This document shows positions 7,582-17,318 of a stretch of DNA of 64,000 bases, piece after piece. Every line of letters starts with the position of its first letter. Position 1 is the first letter of the stretch. The notes under the pieces are model-generated. The model worked only from the letters and a program-made list of their open reading frames with translations. It was not told the origin of the DNA and ran no database searches. Source of the DNA: UBA7985 sp002690455 (lineage in GTDB: Bacteria > Pseudomonadota > Alphaproteobacteria > UBA7985); NCBI GenBank assembly GCA_965662775.1, contig CBFIIW010000002.1, positions 124,001 through 188,000 on the forward strand. Direction: 5' to 3'. A program made the position numbers and the translations under genes.

Positions 7582-8610
7582 TCAGCCCGCTGTAAGACCA
7601 ACGGCAAGGGCATCGATTAGCGGATCAACGTCACTTGGGCCGACATCGAGGTGCGTCACGAGGCGGATCTGGCGTGGTCCGAATGACCCGATCTGCACGC
7701 CGTGCCTGGCACAGCTTGCCGTCAGTGCCGCTTCCGTGGGCCCTTGCTCGTCAATGGTGAAGAACAGCAGATTGGTCTGCGGCGCGTTGATTGACGCAAC
7801 ATGGGGCAGTTCGGTGAGCCGCGCCGCGATGGTGTCGGCCAGCGCGTGATCGTCGGCCAGTCGTTCGACGTTGCGGTCGAGCGCATATAGGCACATGGCC
7901 GCCAGCACGCCAGACTGTCGCATGGCACCGCCCATCATCTGCTTAAAGCGCCAGGCCTCTTCAATGAAATCACGTGACCCAGCGAGGATCGCCCCCACGG
8001 GCGCACCCAGACCCTTGGTGAAATCAATCCAGACGCTGTCGTAACCCGCTGCGTGAGTCGAGGCTTCGACACCCGAAGCAACCACGGCGTTCATGAGTCG
8101 CGCGCCGTCCATATGCGTGGCGAGCCCCGCCGCCTTCGCAGCCGCTGAAACGGCGTCAAGCTGCGCCACTGGCCAGACCGTGCCACCTTTAAGGTTAAAG
8201 GTCTGCTCCACACATACGAGCCGGGTGCGAGGGGCGTAACGGCTGGGGACATTGACCCCGTTCTTCACGTCTTCGGGGCTGAAGATTCCATCAGCTGTAT
8301 CCACTGGGTGGATCATGGCCCCGGCCAGTGCCGCCGGGCCGCCGCCTTCGGAGGTGATGACGTGGCAAAGGCGGTCGCCGATCAACGCATCACCCGGACG
8401 CAGCCAGATCTTGAGCGCAATCTCGTTGCACATGGTTCCCGAGGGCAGGAACACCGCCGCTTCTTTACCCAGCAGGTCGGCAACGCGTTCTTCTAGCGCG
8501 CGGGTGGTCGGATCCTCGCCCTTCTGCTCGTCGCCCACGGGCGCGTCGAGCATGGCCTCGCGCATAGCGCGGTCAGGCCGGGTCTTTGTGTCCGAGTAAA
8601 AATCAATCAT
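7582..8610 (-). CDS. ltaE: Low-specificity L-threonine aldolase
   Basis: This 342-residue fold-type I PLP enzyme is close to family length. It cleaves L-threonine or L-allo-threonine to glycine and acetaldehyde. Visible features are the N-terminal FYSDTKTRPDRAMREAM motif, His83 near ITSEGGG (stacking on PLP), the PLP-binding Asp168 in HMDGARL and the Schiff-base Lys199 in DFTKGLGAPVG. It is convergent with the FAD oxidoreductase and divergent from the beta-xylosidase, so it is probably a single-gene unit. The exact amino acid substrate (threonine, phenylserine or another beta-hydroxy amino acid) is not fixed by sequence. Confidence 0.88.
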   Translation of the reverse strand: MIDFYSDTKTRPDRAMREAMLDAPVGDEQKGEDPTTRALEERVADLLGKEAAVFLPSGTMCNEIALKIWLRPGDALIGDRLCHVITSEGGGPAALAGAMIHPVDTADGIFSPEDVKNGVNVPSRYAPRTRLVCVEQTFNLKGGTVWPVAQLDAVSAAAKAAGLATHMDGARLMNAVVASGVEASTHAAGYDSVWIDFTKGLGAPVGAILAGSRDFIEEAWRFKQMMGGAMRQSGVLAAMCLYALDRNVERLADDHALADTIAARLTELPHVASINAPQTNLLFFTIDEQGPTEAALTASCARHGVQIGSFGPRQIRLVTHLDVGPSDVDPLIDALAVGLTAG

Positions 8611-8882
8611 GGCGTTGGGGTCCCTCTATCATACTGATTTGTGGCCCTGCTTGCAGAAGCCATACTACGGAGGCGCGCACTAGACACCATCAGAATCTGC
8701 GGGGAAAGGCGTCTGCCGTAAACAGGCTAGTGGCGACAGATTTTCTGCGTCAAAGCCGCAGAAGGCATCGAAGGAATGCCGCCGATCCGGTACATCTGGC
8801 CAGCCTGGGGAATCCGGCTTGGCGTCGCGTGTGGCTAGCTTCGGTTCCTTTGCCTCTGTAAGTATGCATCAGGAGACCGTAA

Positions 8883-10511
8883 GTGACCTTCAAAAACCCA
8901 GTTCTGCGAGGCTTCAACGCTGATCCCAGTCTATGCAAGGTCGGGGATGATTTCTACCTCGCGACCTCGACTTTCGAATGGTTTCCGGGTGTGCAAATCC
9001 ACCATTCGCGTGACCTCGAAAGCTGGGAGCTTGTGAACCGTCCGCTGAGCCGCGCCGATCAGCTAGACCTGCGGGGCAACCCCGACAGCTGCGGGGTCTG
9101 GGCGCCGGCGCTGAGCTATGCCGACGGCCTGTTCTGGCTGATCTATACAAACGTTCGCCGCTTTGACGGTAACTATAAGGACGCGCCGAACTACTTGACC
9201 ACCGCGCCTTCGATCGAAGGCCCGTGGTCCCCCGGTATCTTTCTCAACAGTTCCGGATTCGACCCGTCCCTGTTCCACGATGACGATGGCCGCAAGTACT
9301 TGTTTAACATGGTCTGGGATCACCGGGCCACCTTGCCCGGGCGGCAACCGCCTGCGGATCTGTTTGGCGGGATTCTGATGCAGGAGTACGACCATGGGCA
9401 GCAACGATTAATCGGGAAGGTTCAGAAAATCTTTCACCGCAGCCCCATCGGGATGACTGAGGCCCCGCATATCTTCAAACGAAATGGTTTCTACTACCTA
9501 ATCACCGCTGAGGGCGGCACCGGCTACGAGCACGCCGTCACCCACGCCCGTGCGCGCAACACCGAAGGCCCTTATGAGCTTCACCCGCAGAATCCCGTGC
9601 TGACCACAGCAGGCAGTGACCACGGGATTCAACGCGTGGGCCACGGCCAGCTTACGGACCTGGGTGACGGGACGGCCCTGCATAGTTTCCTGTGCTCTCG
9701 ACCGGTCGAGACCAGTGTGACCGGCGCTTCAGGCGAGACCCGACGCTCCCCCATGGGTCGCGAAGCCGGGCTGGTTCGCCTGCGCTTTCGCGAGGATGGA
9801 TGGGTTGAACCGGTCGCCGCCGAAGACCTGCCGCTGCAGGATCGCGCCGAACCCGTTGCGCAGAGGGTTTTCGACTATGACTTCGCAACCGCTGAAAGCC
9901 TCCCCATGGACTTCCAATGGCTGCGGTCTCCCGTGCCTGATAGGCTGTTTTCCCTGACTGAGAATCCCAGTCGCCTAACCCTGTTCGGGCGCGAGTCTCT
10001 CGGCAGTTGGTTTGAGCAGGCCTTGGTTGCCAGACGCCGGACAGAATTCGGCTGCAGCTTCGAAACCAGCATGGACTTTGAACCCGAGGACTTCCAGCAA
10101 ATGGCCGGGTTGGTCGTCTATTACAATCGGCAGATGTTTCACTACCTCTGCGTCAGCGTCGACGATGAAGGTATCAAGCGGTTGATGGTACAATCGACGA
10201 CCAAGGGTTGGCCGGACTGTGCGCTCGACTTTCCGGTGGGTGAGGGGCAGGAAGTCCCCCGCAGGCAGACGCTGCACCTCGGGGTCGACATGGACGACGA
10301 TGCCTTGCAGTTCCGGTATCGCCCAGAAGGTGGTGCATGGATGACGGTTGGACCTGTACTGAGTAGTTTCGAGATTTCTGATGAAGGTGGCCGGGGCGAA
10401 CATGCCAACTTCACGGGCACTTTTGTTGGGATGGCGGCACAAGATCTGACGGGGCAGGGGCGGCGGGCGTACTTCGCCAGCGCCCGTTACAGCGAGGGAC
10501 AAACAGCGTAA
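8883..10511 (+). CDS. Glycoside hydrolase family 43 beta-xylosidase
   Basis: The 542-residue enzyme has an N-terminal five-bladed propeller (residues 1-310) and a C-terminal beta-sandwich (about 335-535) of the kind that completes the active site in GH43 xylosidases. The three catalytic acids are in place: Asp14 in NADPSL (base), Asp127 in GFDPSL (pKa modulator) and Glu193 in MTEAPHI (acid). It should release xylose from xylo-oligosaccharides, with arabinosides as an alternative. No signal peptide is seen, so it acts on imported oligomers in the cytoplasm. The start is GTG 8883 with AGGAG about eight bases upstream. No xylose isomerase or xylulokinase is nearby. Confidence 0.9.
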   Translation: MTFKNPVLRGFNADPSLCKVGDDFYLATSTFEWFPGVQIHHSRDLESWELVNRPLSRADQLDLRGNPDSCGVWAPALSYADGLFWLIYTNVRRFDGNYKDAPNYLTTAPSIEGPWSPGIFLNSSGFDPSLFHDDDGRKYLFNMVWDHRATLPGRQPPADLFGGILMQEYDHGQQRLIGKVQKIFHRSPIGMTEAPHIFKRNGFYYLITAEGGTGYEHAVTHARARNTEGPYELHPQNPVLTTAGSDHGIQRVGHGQLTDLGDGTALHSFLCSRPVETSVTGASGETRRSPMGREAGLVRLRFREDGWVEPVAAEDLPLQDRAEPVAQRVFDYDFATAESLPMDFQWLRSPVPDRLFSLTENPSRLTLFGRESLGSWFEQALVARRRTEFGCSFETSMDFEPEDFQQMAGLVVYYNRQMFHYLCVSVDDEGIKRLMVQSTTKGWPDCALDFPVGEGQEVPRRQTLHLGVDMDDDALQFRYRPEGGAWMTVGPVLSSFEISDEGGRGEHANFTGTFVGMAAQDLTGQGRRAYFASARYSEGQTA

Positions 10512-10673
10512 AGGCTCGGCCGCGCGCACCACTGGCGCCATCAAAGGTGGTTCGCGAGGAAGGAGCAGCCGGCTAGGCGAGTGACGATGCTGCTGTTGCT
10601 GACGGCGACGCTAAGCGAAGCTGGGACGCCAAGCCAGTTTGTATCCGCTTGGGCGAACAGAGGCCCCCGTTCC

Positions 10674-11321
10674 CTAAAGCCGCCGGGCGACCTCTTCAAA
10701 CGCGGCGGTTGCGGCTTCGCTGGTCTCGTTCGTCAGCAGGTCATCCAGCACAGCCGGAGAGACCGTGAATGTATCATGCCCCCTTGCAGCCAGACTGGCG
10801 ACCTGCGCGGCTGTTCGCAGGCTGGCGAGCAGGATCCGGGTTTCCGGCTGGCAGATGGCGCGCATGTCATCGACTATCTTGTCTGCCTCATGAGCGTTTT
10901 CGAGCATCCGTCCGTAATAGGGTGCGAGATAACGGGCCCGCAGGGTCTTCGCAATTACCGCCTGGGTCGCCGCAAAGCCGGTGGTGAAGGTTAGGGGAAC
11001 CGCGCTGTCCAGCCGCGCCGTGATCTCCCACGTCTGTTCGCAAAAGGGTACTTTGGCAACGATGCCTTCAGGCCAAGTTTCGAACACCGCCATGAACTCA
11101 GCGACGGCCGCCGCCGGGTCGGACAGCCCAGTGATCTGGAACTGTAGCTCGTGGAAGCCGAAGTCGCGGGCCTCACCGGCAAGCAAGATTTTCGATGCCC
11201 GCGAGGCATCGACACCCTCGCGCTCGAACACCATCGGATTGGTTGTTGCGCCGTACAGCAGGCCGGTTCCTGCAAATCGCTCCCACTGCGCCGGATCTGC
11301 TGAATCAATGAAGATGCGCAC
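10674..11321 (-). CDS. Transaldolase / fructose-6-phosphate aldolase-like protein
   Basis: This 215-residue class I aldolase has the size of the short transaldolase/FSA subfamily. The N-terminus MRIFIDSADP carries the conserved catalytic Asp, ATTNPM is the substrate loop, and Lys90 in GIVAKVPF is the Schiff-base lysine. Later come TFTTGFAATQAV and the phosphate-binding region. It would move dihydroxyacetone units between sugar phosphates or act as a small-sugar aldolase. It lies 8 bases after the stop of the PfkB kinase on the same strand, so the kinase and aldolase form a two-gene operon for handling a phosphorylated sugar. Confidence 0.83.
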   Translation of the reverse strand: MRIFIDSADPAQWERFAGTGLLYGATTNPMVFEREGVDASRASKILLAGEARDFGFHELQFQITGLSDPAAAVAEFMAVFETWPEGIVAKVPFCEQTWEITARLDSAVPLTFTTGFAATQAVIAKTLRARYLAPYYGRMLENAHEADKIVDDMRAICQPETRILLASLRTAAQVASLAARGHDTFTVSPAVLDDLLTNETSEAATAAFEEVARRL

Positions 11322-11329
11322 GCCGGACC

Positions 11330-12244
11330 CTAAATCTGGATTTCATCGAGCGTTGGCGGATTGCAGCCCACACGCTCACAATTGATGGCTGCGGCCTTGG
11401 CGGCAAAGCGTCCTACGTCCCGCACGGTGGCCTCTGAAGCGAAGTCAGGCGCCTGCAGGAACTGATAGATCAGGGCGGCCATAAAAGTATCGCCCGCGCC
11501 AACCGTATCCTGCAGTTTCGCAACCGGTGCGGCCTCTACCTCAATCCGACAGGATGGTGTGATCAGCGTGGCACCGGCACTGCCTTTGGTCAGCACGAAC
11601 AGGCGGGCCTGCGACCCCGCGGCGAGCCGCATGACCATGTCGTCCGCGTCTGCATCAGGGTACAACCAGCCCAAGTCCTCATCGCTGAGTTTGACCATTG
11701 CCGCGACTGCCATCATTCGTTCGATCCGTTGCCGATAGGCTGCTGGGTCGGTGACAAAACCGGCCCGGACGTTCGGGTCAAGCGTGCAGGCGATACCTTG
11801 TTGTGCCAGATCGGTGAACAGTCCTGCCCAAACGTCAGCGTCGTCCCCGTTGCACAGGGAAAGGGAACCAATCTGAAACACCTTTGTCCTGGTCGGGACC
11901 AAGGCCTTGAGCTGTTCAGACTCAACCAGCCGCTCTGCCGTCCCATCGCGGTAGAACTGATAGCTAGGCTGGCCGTCCGATAGGGTGACAACGGCGAGTG
12001 AACTCGGTGCTGCGATCCGGTCTGAGGCAACGACCACGCCACTTTCCAACAGCGCATCGGCGAGCAGCTTTCCCATGCTGTCGGTCGAGATTGGCGTGAT
12101 GTAGTGCGGACGGGTTCCCAGACGGCCTAGCGCCGACGCGCAGTTGAACTGCGACCCTCCGGGTAAGGCGCGAAATTCTGGCAGGCCTTTGCCTTCGCTG
12201 ATTTGTACGAGATCAATGAGGTTTTCGCCGCCCACTGTGATCAT
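11330..12244 (-). CDS. PfkB-family sugar kinase (fructokinase-like)
   Basis: The 304-residue ribokinase-fold enzyme shows the family N-terminal GGENLIDLV and GGSQFNCASALGRLG motifs and the C-terminal signature DTVGAGDTFMAAL, with catalytic Asp252. It phosphorylates a sugar with ATP; fructose is likely, given the GGENLID start typical of fructokinases, but not certain. ATG 12244 is preferred to a start 30 codons upstream because the family start motif begins there and a GGGAAAGAG site precedes it. It is the first gene of a pair with the transaldolase-like gene. Confidence 0.85.
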   Translation of the reverse strand: MITVGGENLIDLVQISEGKGLPEFRALPGGSQFNCASALGRLGTRPHYITPISTDSMGKLLADALLESGVVVASDRIAAPSSLAVVTLSDGQPSYQFYRDGTAERLVESEQLKALVPTRTKVFQIGSLSLCNGDDADVWAGLFTDLAQQGIACTLDPNVRAGFVTDPAAYRQRIERMMAVAAMVKLSDEDLGWLYPDADADDMVMRLAAGSQARLFVLTKGSAGATLITPSCRIEVEAAPVAKLQDTVGAGDTFMAALIYQFLQAPDFASEATVRDVGRFAAKAAAINCERVGCNPPTLDEIQI

Positions 12245-12679
12245 GATCTTGCTCTTTCCCAAACTGCCTGAACTGCTAGTTTGCAACCTAGCAAGCCGGG
12301 GATCGATTGCCATGCACGTCGGGTAAGGCTTCACTTAAAGTCCTGTGCTGGCGCATTTTCAACACGGCCCTGAAATCAAAGTGCCCTTTGCTGATACTTT
12401 TTGCCCTCAATCGCCGGGCTGCAATGGGGCGAATCACCCACTGTGCCTGATCTTAGTCTTCAGCCGGTATGCATCGGATAACTTGTCTGGTTGAAGGGGG
12501 ATGAAGCATCGACTTTGATCCATCTCTCACTTAAGACCGGTGCCTGTCTTTGTGCGATTGTGCATAACGAGAATGGACTTCATCCTAGATACAGGAATAA
12601 ATCCATTGCAGTGGATTTTTGAAGGCTGCACTGCCCTTCGAGAACCAATTACCACAGGTTTGAACAAGGGAACGGGTCC
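12245..12679. promoter_or_regulatory. 435-base divergent intergenic region, kinase to MttB-like gene
   Basis: This space separates two divergent starts and should hold promoters for both. No credible protein frame, RNA gene or strong hairpin was seen. The right-hand part (12535-12665) is AT-richer, and an AAGGGA ribosome binding site lies nine bases before the ATG at 12680. No operator could be assigned. Confidence 0.4.
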
Positions 12680-14248
12680 ATGGTGGAAAATCAAGCGAGA
12701 TCCCGGAGCCGCCGCGCGGGTGGCCGGGGTGCGAAGAGCGCTGCGGCCGCCGCCACCTCTGCGGTCAAACAGCTGCCCCGGGGCGCGGTGCACAATCCGG
12801 TCGCCCCGATCGAACCCCTGTCCGCCGATCAGGTCGAGACCATCCACCACGCCTCGCTGAAGATCCTCAGCGAGATCGGCATGGAGTTCCTCGGCGAAGA
12901 CGCCAAGGCCATCCTCCGCGAGGCCGGCGCCGAGGTCAGCGCCGACAGCGATCTGGTCCGCTTCGACCCGGCCATGGTCGAAGAGCGCATCAAGACCGCG
13001 CCCTCGTCCTTCCAGCTCCACGCCCGCAACCCGGCGCGGTCCGTAACCCTCGGCGAAGGCGATATTCACTTCGTCCCCGTCGCCTCTGCCCCCAACGCCA
13101 GCGACGCCGACGGCGGCCGGCGGCAGGGCAACCGCGAGGACTTCCGCAACCTCACCCGGCTGATCCAGAGCCTGCACTGCCTGTCGTTCATCCCCGGCTA
13201 CCCGGTCGAGCCGACTGACATCGACCGCCGCACCCGACATCTGGAGGCCATGCGCGACTTCGCCCTGCTCACGGATATGGCCTTCCACAACTATTCGCTC
13301 GGCCCGCAGCGCACCGCTGACGGGCTGGAGATCGCCAAGATCGTCCGCGGCGGCATCTCCGACGCGCAGCTGGCAGCCGAACCCTCGCTGCTGACTATCG
13401 TCAACACCAACTCCCCGCTCAAGCTCGACAGCCCCATGGGCCACGGCATCATCCAGCACGCCCTGCACGGCCAGATCTCGGTGATCACGCCGTTCACGCT
13501 CGCCGGGGCGATGGCGCCGGTGACGCTGGCCGGTGCGCTGGCGCAGCAGAACGCAGAGTTCCTTGCCGGGCTGACCCTCGCCCAGTGCGCCAAGCCCGGC
13601 GCGCCGGTCATCTACGGCGGCTTCACCTCCAACGTCGATATGAAATCGGGCGCGCCTGCCTTTGGCACGCCCGAGTACGTCAAGGCGGTGCAGGCAGGCG
13701 GGCAGCTGACCCGGCGCTACGGCGTGCCCTACCGCTCTTCGGGGGTGTGTGCGGCCAATATGCCGGATGCGCAGGCGGCGCTGGAGACGCAGATGTCGCT
13801 GTGGGGGACCATGACCGGCGGGGCCGATATGGTCATGCACGCCGCAGGCTGGATGGAGGGCGGGCTATCGGCCTCGTTCGAGAAGATGGTTATGGACGCG
13901 GACATGATCCAGATGCTGCAGGCTTACATGCAGCCCATCGAGGTCAGCGAAGCGACGCTGGGTCTGGATGCCATCGCCGAGGTCGGCCCGGGCGGGCACT
14001 TCTTCGGCACCCCACAGACTATGGAGCGGTTCGAGACCGCCTTCTACGCGCCCATGCTCTCGGACTGGCGCAACTTCGAAACCTGGGCGGAGGACGGCAG
14101 CAAGACCGCCTACCAGCGCGCCAACACGCTCTACAAGCAGTTGCTCGCCGAGTATCAGGAGCCGGCCATCGACGAAGCCACGCGGGATGCGCTCAACGAC
14201 TTCGTCGACCGGCGGATCGCCGAAGGCGGGTCCTTCGACGACGATTGA
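12680..14248 (+). CDS. MttB-family methyltransferase, non-pyrrolysine type
   Basis: The 522-residue protein belongs to the trimethylamine:corrinoid methyltransferase (MttB) superfamily; length and the LSADQVETIHHASLKILSEIG start fit. Archaeal MttB needs pyrrolysine encoded by an in-frame TAG, but this frame is read through with ordinary codons. It is therefore in the large non-Pyl branch, whose studied members demethylate quaternary amines such as glycine betaine or proline betaine. Residues 1-35 are a low-complexity Ala/Arg extension. No cognate corrinoid protein or reductive activator is visible within the window. Codon third positions are almost all G or C, far more than in the neighbours, suggesting recent transfer. 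Confidence 0.85.
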   Translation: MVENQARSRSRRAGGRGAKSAAAAATSAVKQLPRGAVHNPVAPIEPLSADQVETIHHASLKILSEIGMEFLGEDAKAILREAGAEVSADSDLVRFDPAMVEERIKTAPSSFQLHARNPARSVTLGEGDIHFVPVASAPNASDADGGRRQGNREDFRNLTRLIQSLHCLSFIPGYPVEPTDIDRRTRHLEAMRDFALLTDMAFHNYSLGPQRTADGLEIAKIVRGGISDAQLAAEPSLLTIVNTNSPLKLDSPMGHGIIQHALHGQISVITPFTLAGAMAPVTLAGALAQQNAEFLAGLTLAQCAKPGAPVIYGGFTSNVDMKSGAPAFGTPEYVKAVQAGGQLTRRYGVPYRSSGVCAANMPDAQAALETQMSLWGTMTGGADMVMHAAGWMEGGLSASFEKMVMDADMIQMLQAYMQPIEVSEATLGLDAIAEVGPGGHFFGTPQTMERFETAFYAPMLSDWRNFETWAEDGSKTAYQRANTLYKQLLAEYQEPAIDEATRDALNDFVDRRIAEGGSFDDD

Positions 14249-14457
14249 GCGTGATACATCGACCTTGATGGGGAGGCTGCGGCGCCCCATCGTGCATGAC
14301 CCTGGTGCCCGATTGACTGTCTGGCCCGTCTCAGTACTGTTTGACGACTACACAAGACGTGACAAATGGTTTCTTTCCTGCGACCAGTGAGCCTGTTTGA
14401 GTGATGACCAGCGAACTAGCAAAGTTCGCATCGCCACGAGATGAATAGGCGGGTCGA

Positions 14458-15246
14458 ATGGGTTTGTTGAGCGTGATAACGATAGGCGGTGGTCGGGATT
14501 ACAGCCTGACTGGGTTGGAAAATGACCGGGCGACCAAGGCCGGTCTGGCCAGTGCGGAATGGTACAAGACCCCAATCGACCGCAAACTGCTAAAGCACCT
14601 GATGAAACGGAGCGATGGTCCGGCGCTGCGCAACGTTGGTCTCTGGCTTGCCTTGCTGGCGCTGACTGGCGCTGGGGCAATCGCCCTGTGGGGAACCTGG
14701 TGGGCGCTGCCAGTCCTGCTGGTCTATGGCGTGCTCTACGGCACTGGTTCCGACTCGCGGTGGCACGAGTGTGGGCACGGTACGGCCTTCCGCAGCCGCT
14801 GGATGAATTCTGTGGTGTACGAGATTTCCAGCTTCATGATCATGCGCAATTCTGTTGTCTGGCGTTGGTCGCATACCCGACACCATACCGACACGATCAT
14901 CGTTGGCCGGGATCCGGAGATCGTGGCAATGCGACCGCCTCAGATGATCATCATAGCGCTGAACGTGTTCGGGATCGTCGCGCTGCCTCAAAGCCTGTTT
15001 GCGATTGCACGGAATGCAGTGGGGCATCTGTCTGCAGATGAGCGCCGGTACGTGCCGGAGCCCGAGCGCGCGCGCGCTGTTTGGACGGCGCGGGCACACG
15101 TGGCGGTCTACCTGGCAGCCATAGCATGGGCCGTGCTAGCATGGTCGTGGTTGCCGTTAATGCTGATCGGTCTGCCACGGGCTTACGGGATCTGGCTGTT
15201 GGTGCTAATGGCTCTGCCGCAGCACGCTGGTCTCGATGAAGATGAC
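14458..15246 (+). CDS. Membrane fatty acid desaturase, MocD-like, 3' end lost in assembly gap
   Basis: The visible 263 residues have the diiron desaturase pattern: histidine box HECGH in SRWHECGHGTAF (about residues 102-106), a second box HTRHH (about 141-145), and hydrophobic spans around residues 60-90 and 220-258. The third box lies beyond the coding sequence shown, inside or after the run of Ns. The N-terminal LTGLENDRATKAGLASAEWYK segment recalls MocD-type hydrocarbon or rhizopine oxygenases. It probably introduces oxygen or a double bond with an external ferredoxin. Start and stop of the whole gene cannot be checked, since the frame runs into the gap. Confidence 0.8.
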
Positions 15247-15594
15247 NNNNNNNNNNNNNNNNNNNNNNNNNNNNNNNNNNNNNNNNNNNNNNNNNNNNNN
15301 NNNNNNNNNNNNNNNNNNNNNNNNNNNNNNNNNNNNNNNNNNNNNNNNNNNNNNNNNNNNNNNNNNNNNNNNNNNNNNNNNNNNNNNNNNNNNNNNNNNN
15401 NNNNNNNNNNNNNNNNNNNNNNNNNNNNNNNNNNNNNNNNNNNNNNNNNNNNNNNNNNNNNNNNNNNNNNNNNNNNNNNNNNNNNNNNNNNNNNNNNNNN
15501 NNNNNNNNNNNNNNNNNNNNNNNNNNNNNNNNNNNNNNNNNNNNNNNNNNNNNNNNNNNNNNNNNNNNNNNNNNNNNNNNNNNNNNNNNNNNNN
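15247..15594. other. Assembly gap (348 Ns)
   Basis: This run of undefined bases marks a scaffold join. The stated length may be an estimate. The end of the desaturase gene and whatever lies before the tRNA are hidden, so adjacency across the gap rests on scaffolding only. Confidence 0.99.
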
Positions 15595-15601
15595 AGAAAA
15601 G

Positions 15602-15677
15602 TGGTGTGCCCTGTAGGATTCGAACCTACGACCCGCTGATTAAAAGTCAGCTGCTCTACCAGCTGAGCTAAGGGCAC
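15602..15677 (-). tRNA. tRNA-Lys (anticodon UUU)
   Basis: Read on the reverse strand from 15677, all arms fold. The 7-bp acceptor is GTGCCCT/AGGGCAC, the D stem is GCTC/GAGC, and the anticodon stem is GCTGA/TCAGC with loop CTTTTAA (anticodon TTT). The T arm is GTAGG/CCTAC with TTCGAAT, followed by discriminator A and an encoded CCA at 15602-15604. The length of 76 is normal. Its 3' end points to the gap and the accessory region. Confidence 0.97.
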
Positions 15678-15827
15678 AGCCATGCTGGATGAAGCCGGAA
15701 GGTAGGGCGGGTTCCGCCCGCCGTCAACCGTCTGCATGCGAGAGCTGGCGACCAAGACTGCACTGCAACTATGCGTGTTTCAGGACGGAAACGGGCAGGT
15801 TTATGCAACCGCAATCCTGCGGCGCGC

Positions 15828-17090
15828 TTAGCCCTTCTTCAGTGGACCCTCAAGCGCATCCAGTGCTGCATCAGGAAGGATATGCCCTGATTTTTTCGCC
15901 TTGGTCTGCAGATACCGGCGGTTTTCTGGGCGCACGCCGGCAATCAGCGGAACCTGTTCGACCACGTGCACGCCCGCTTCGGTCAATGCCGCAATCTTGT
16001 GCGGGTTATTGGTCATCAAACGCACACCGGAGAATCCCAAGCCTTCGAGCATACGCGCAGCAATCTCATAGTCTCGTTCGTCGTCGGCGTAGCCTAGTGC
16101 ACGGTTGGCATCCACCGTATCCAGCCCGACATCCTGCAATAGATAGGCACGAAGCTTGTTGCTCAGTCCGATATTGCGGCCTTCTTGCGCGAGGTAAAGC
16201 AGCACCCCGTGTCCTGCTTCCCTCATGGCTGCAAGCGCGCCGTTGAGCTGTGGGCCGCAATCGCATTTGGCGGAATGGAAGATGTCACCGGTCAGACAGG
16301 CCGAATGCAGGCGAACCAGAGGTGCCAGGGCACCACCAGCTCTTGGGGCAGGGCGCTCGCCGACTTCGAGCGCGAGATGATCCTCGTGTCCGTCACTGCT
16401 GCGAAACATATGGAACTGAACAGTTCCCAAGCCGTCCAGCGGAACCGGCGTTGTCCCCAAGCGCCGAAGGGACCGGGCCTGTAGACGGTGAAACAGCTTC
16501 GCATCCGCCGCTCGGATCGGCAAAACACCCGGGACTAAGGCGTCCGCCTCCTCCAGTGTCATGTCTTGCGCCAGAAGTGCAGGCAGGCAGGGGGCGAGTT
16601 TCGCCAGCCGCAAGGCGGCAGTCCCAGCAGACCGCAGCGGTTGGTGTAAGAGAGACGAGCGCTGTTTTGCATCCCAACTCGCCATCGCAACAAACTGCGC
16701 CCATTCCAGCGTTGCACTGTCGGGGAGGAAGACGCCGACGCCACTGGCCATGATGCCCGGTTTCTCGTCCGAACTCCGACTGTTGGCCTCTTCAGAACCT
16801 GACATCAGGCCGAGCGCCTGCGCGCGCGCGCCAGTGAGAAGCAACTGCCCCGGATGCTGGTCTTTGCGACGGATCAGCGCGAGGGTGCCGGCGTCCGCGT
16901 GGTCGAGGCTGAAAATCAGGAGACCGCGGGCATTGCCCGCTGGTTCTCCGTCATTTTGATCGCGCGCGACTCCATCGACTGTATCAATGACAAAAACGCC
17001 CTCTCCCCGTCGCAAATCGCCTGCTGCACGATCAAGCGCGCGAAGAGTCTTTTGCTCTCTCACGCTCAGAGGTCTGTTATCCAACGTCAT
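15828..17090 (-). CDS. ribA: GTP cyclohydrolase II
   Basis: This is the first committed enzyme of riboflavin synthesis, opening GTP to a diaminopyrimidine. The C-terminal half (about residues 215-410) carries the full GCHII core: zinc Cys residues in CLTGDIFHSAKCDCG, the catalytic loop YLAQEGRNIGLSNKLRAY, DANRALGYADDERDY and LMTNNPHKI. The N-terminal 200 residues are a divergent extra domain without the DHBP synthase acidic motif, so the protein is not a working RibBA fusion. Its 420 residues are about twice the size of E. coli RibA, and such long forms are seen in alphaproteobacteria. No other rib genes are adjacent. Confidence 0.9.
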   Translation of the reverse strand: MTLDNRPLSVREQKTLRALDRAAGDLRRGEGVFVIDTVDGVARDQNDGEPAGNARGLLIFSLDHADAGTLALIRRKDQHPGQLLLTGARAQALGLMSGSEEANSRSSDEKPGIMASGVGVFLPDSATLEWAQFVAMASWDAKQRSSLLHQPLRSAGTAALRLAKLAPCLPALLAQDMTLEEADALVPGVLPIRAADAKLFHRLQARSLRRLGTTPVPLDGLGTVQFHMFRSSDGHEDHLALEVGERPAPRAGGALAPLVRLHSACLTGDIFHSAKCDCGPQLNGALAAMREAGHGVLLYLAQEGRNIGLSNKLRAYLLQDVGLDTVDANRALGYADDERDYEIAARMLEGLGFSGVRLMTNNPHKIAALTEAGVHVVEQVPLIAGVRPENRRYLQTKAKKSGHILPDAALDALEGPLKKG

Positions 17091-17318
17091 CGGCCGTCAA
17101 TTCCGGTGAAATGAGTGATTACCCGACCTAGGCTGGTCTCTTCACCCGCATAATTCAAGTCTCTCTGGTTCGCTTGCCTAAACTCCGCCAAAAACGGCAG
17201 CGATTAACACGAGTGAGCCGGTTTGCCGTTGCAACTGGGCTTTCTCGAATTGCGGTGCCCAGGGCCTCACACCACGAGGCTCATTTCTGAGTGCCGACCC
17301 GATACTAAGAGGCTGACA

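Noticed and set aside
12527..13840. Long open frame (437 codons) antisense to the MttB-like gene
   Set aside because: It results from the extreme GC3 of the real gene, which removes stops from the other strand; the peptide is low-complexity Arg/Gly/Val.
12680..14248. Pyrrolysine-type MttB
   Set aside because: No in-frame TAG occurs in the reading frame and no pyl genes are visible.
15595..15677. Protein-coding frame across the N run and the tRNA
   Set aside because: The frame exists only because Ns contain no stops; the region right of the gap is a clear tRNA-Lys.
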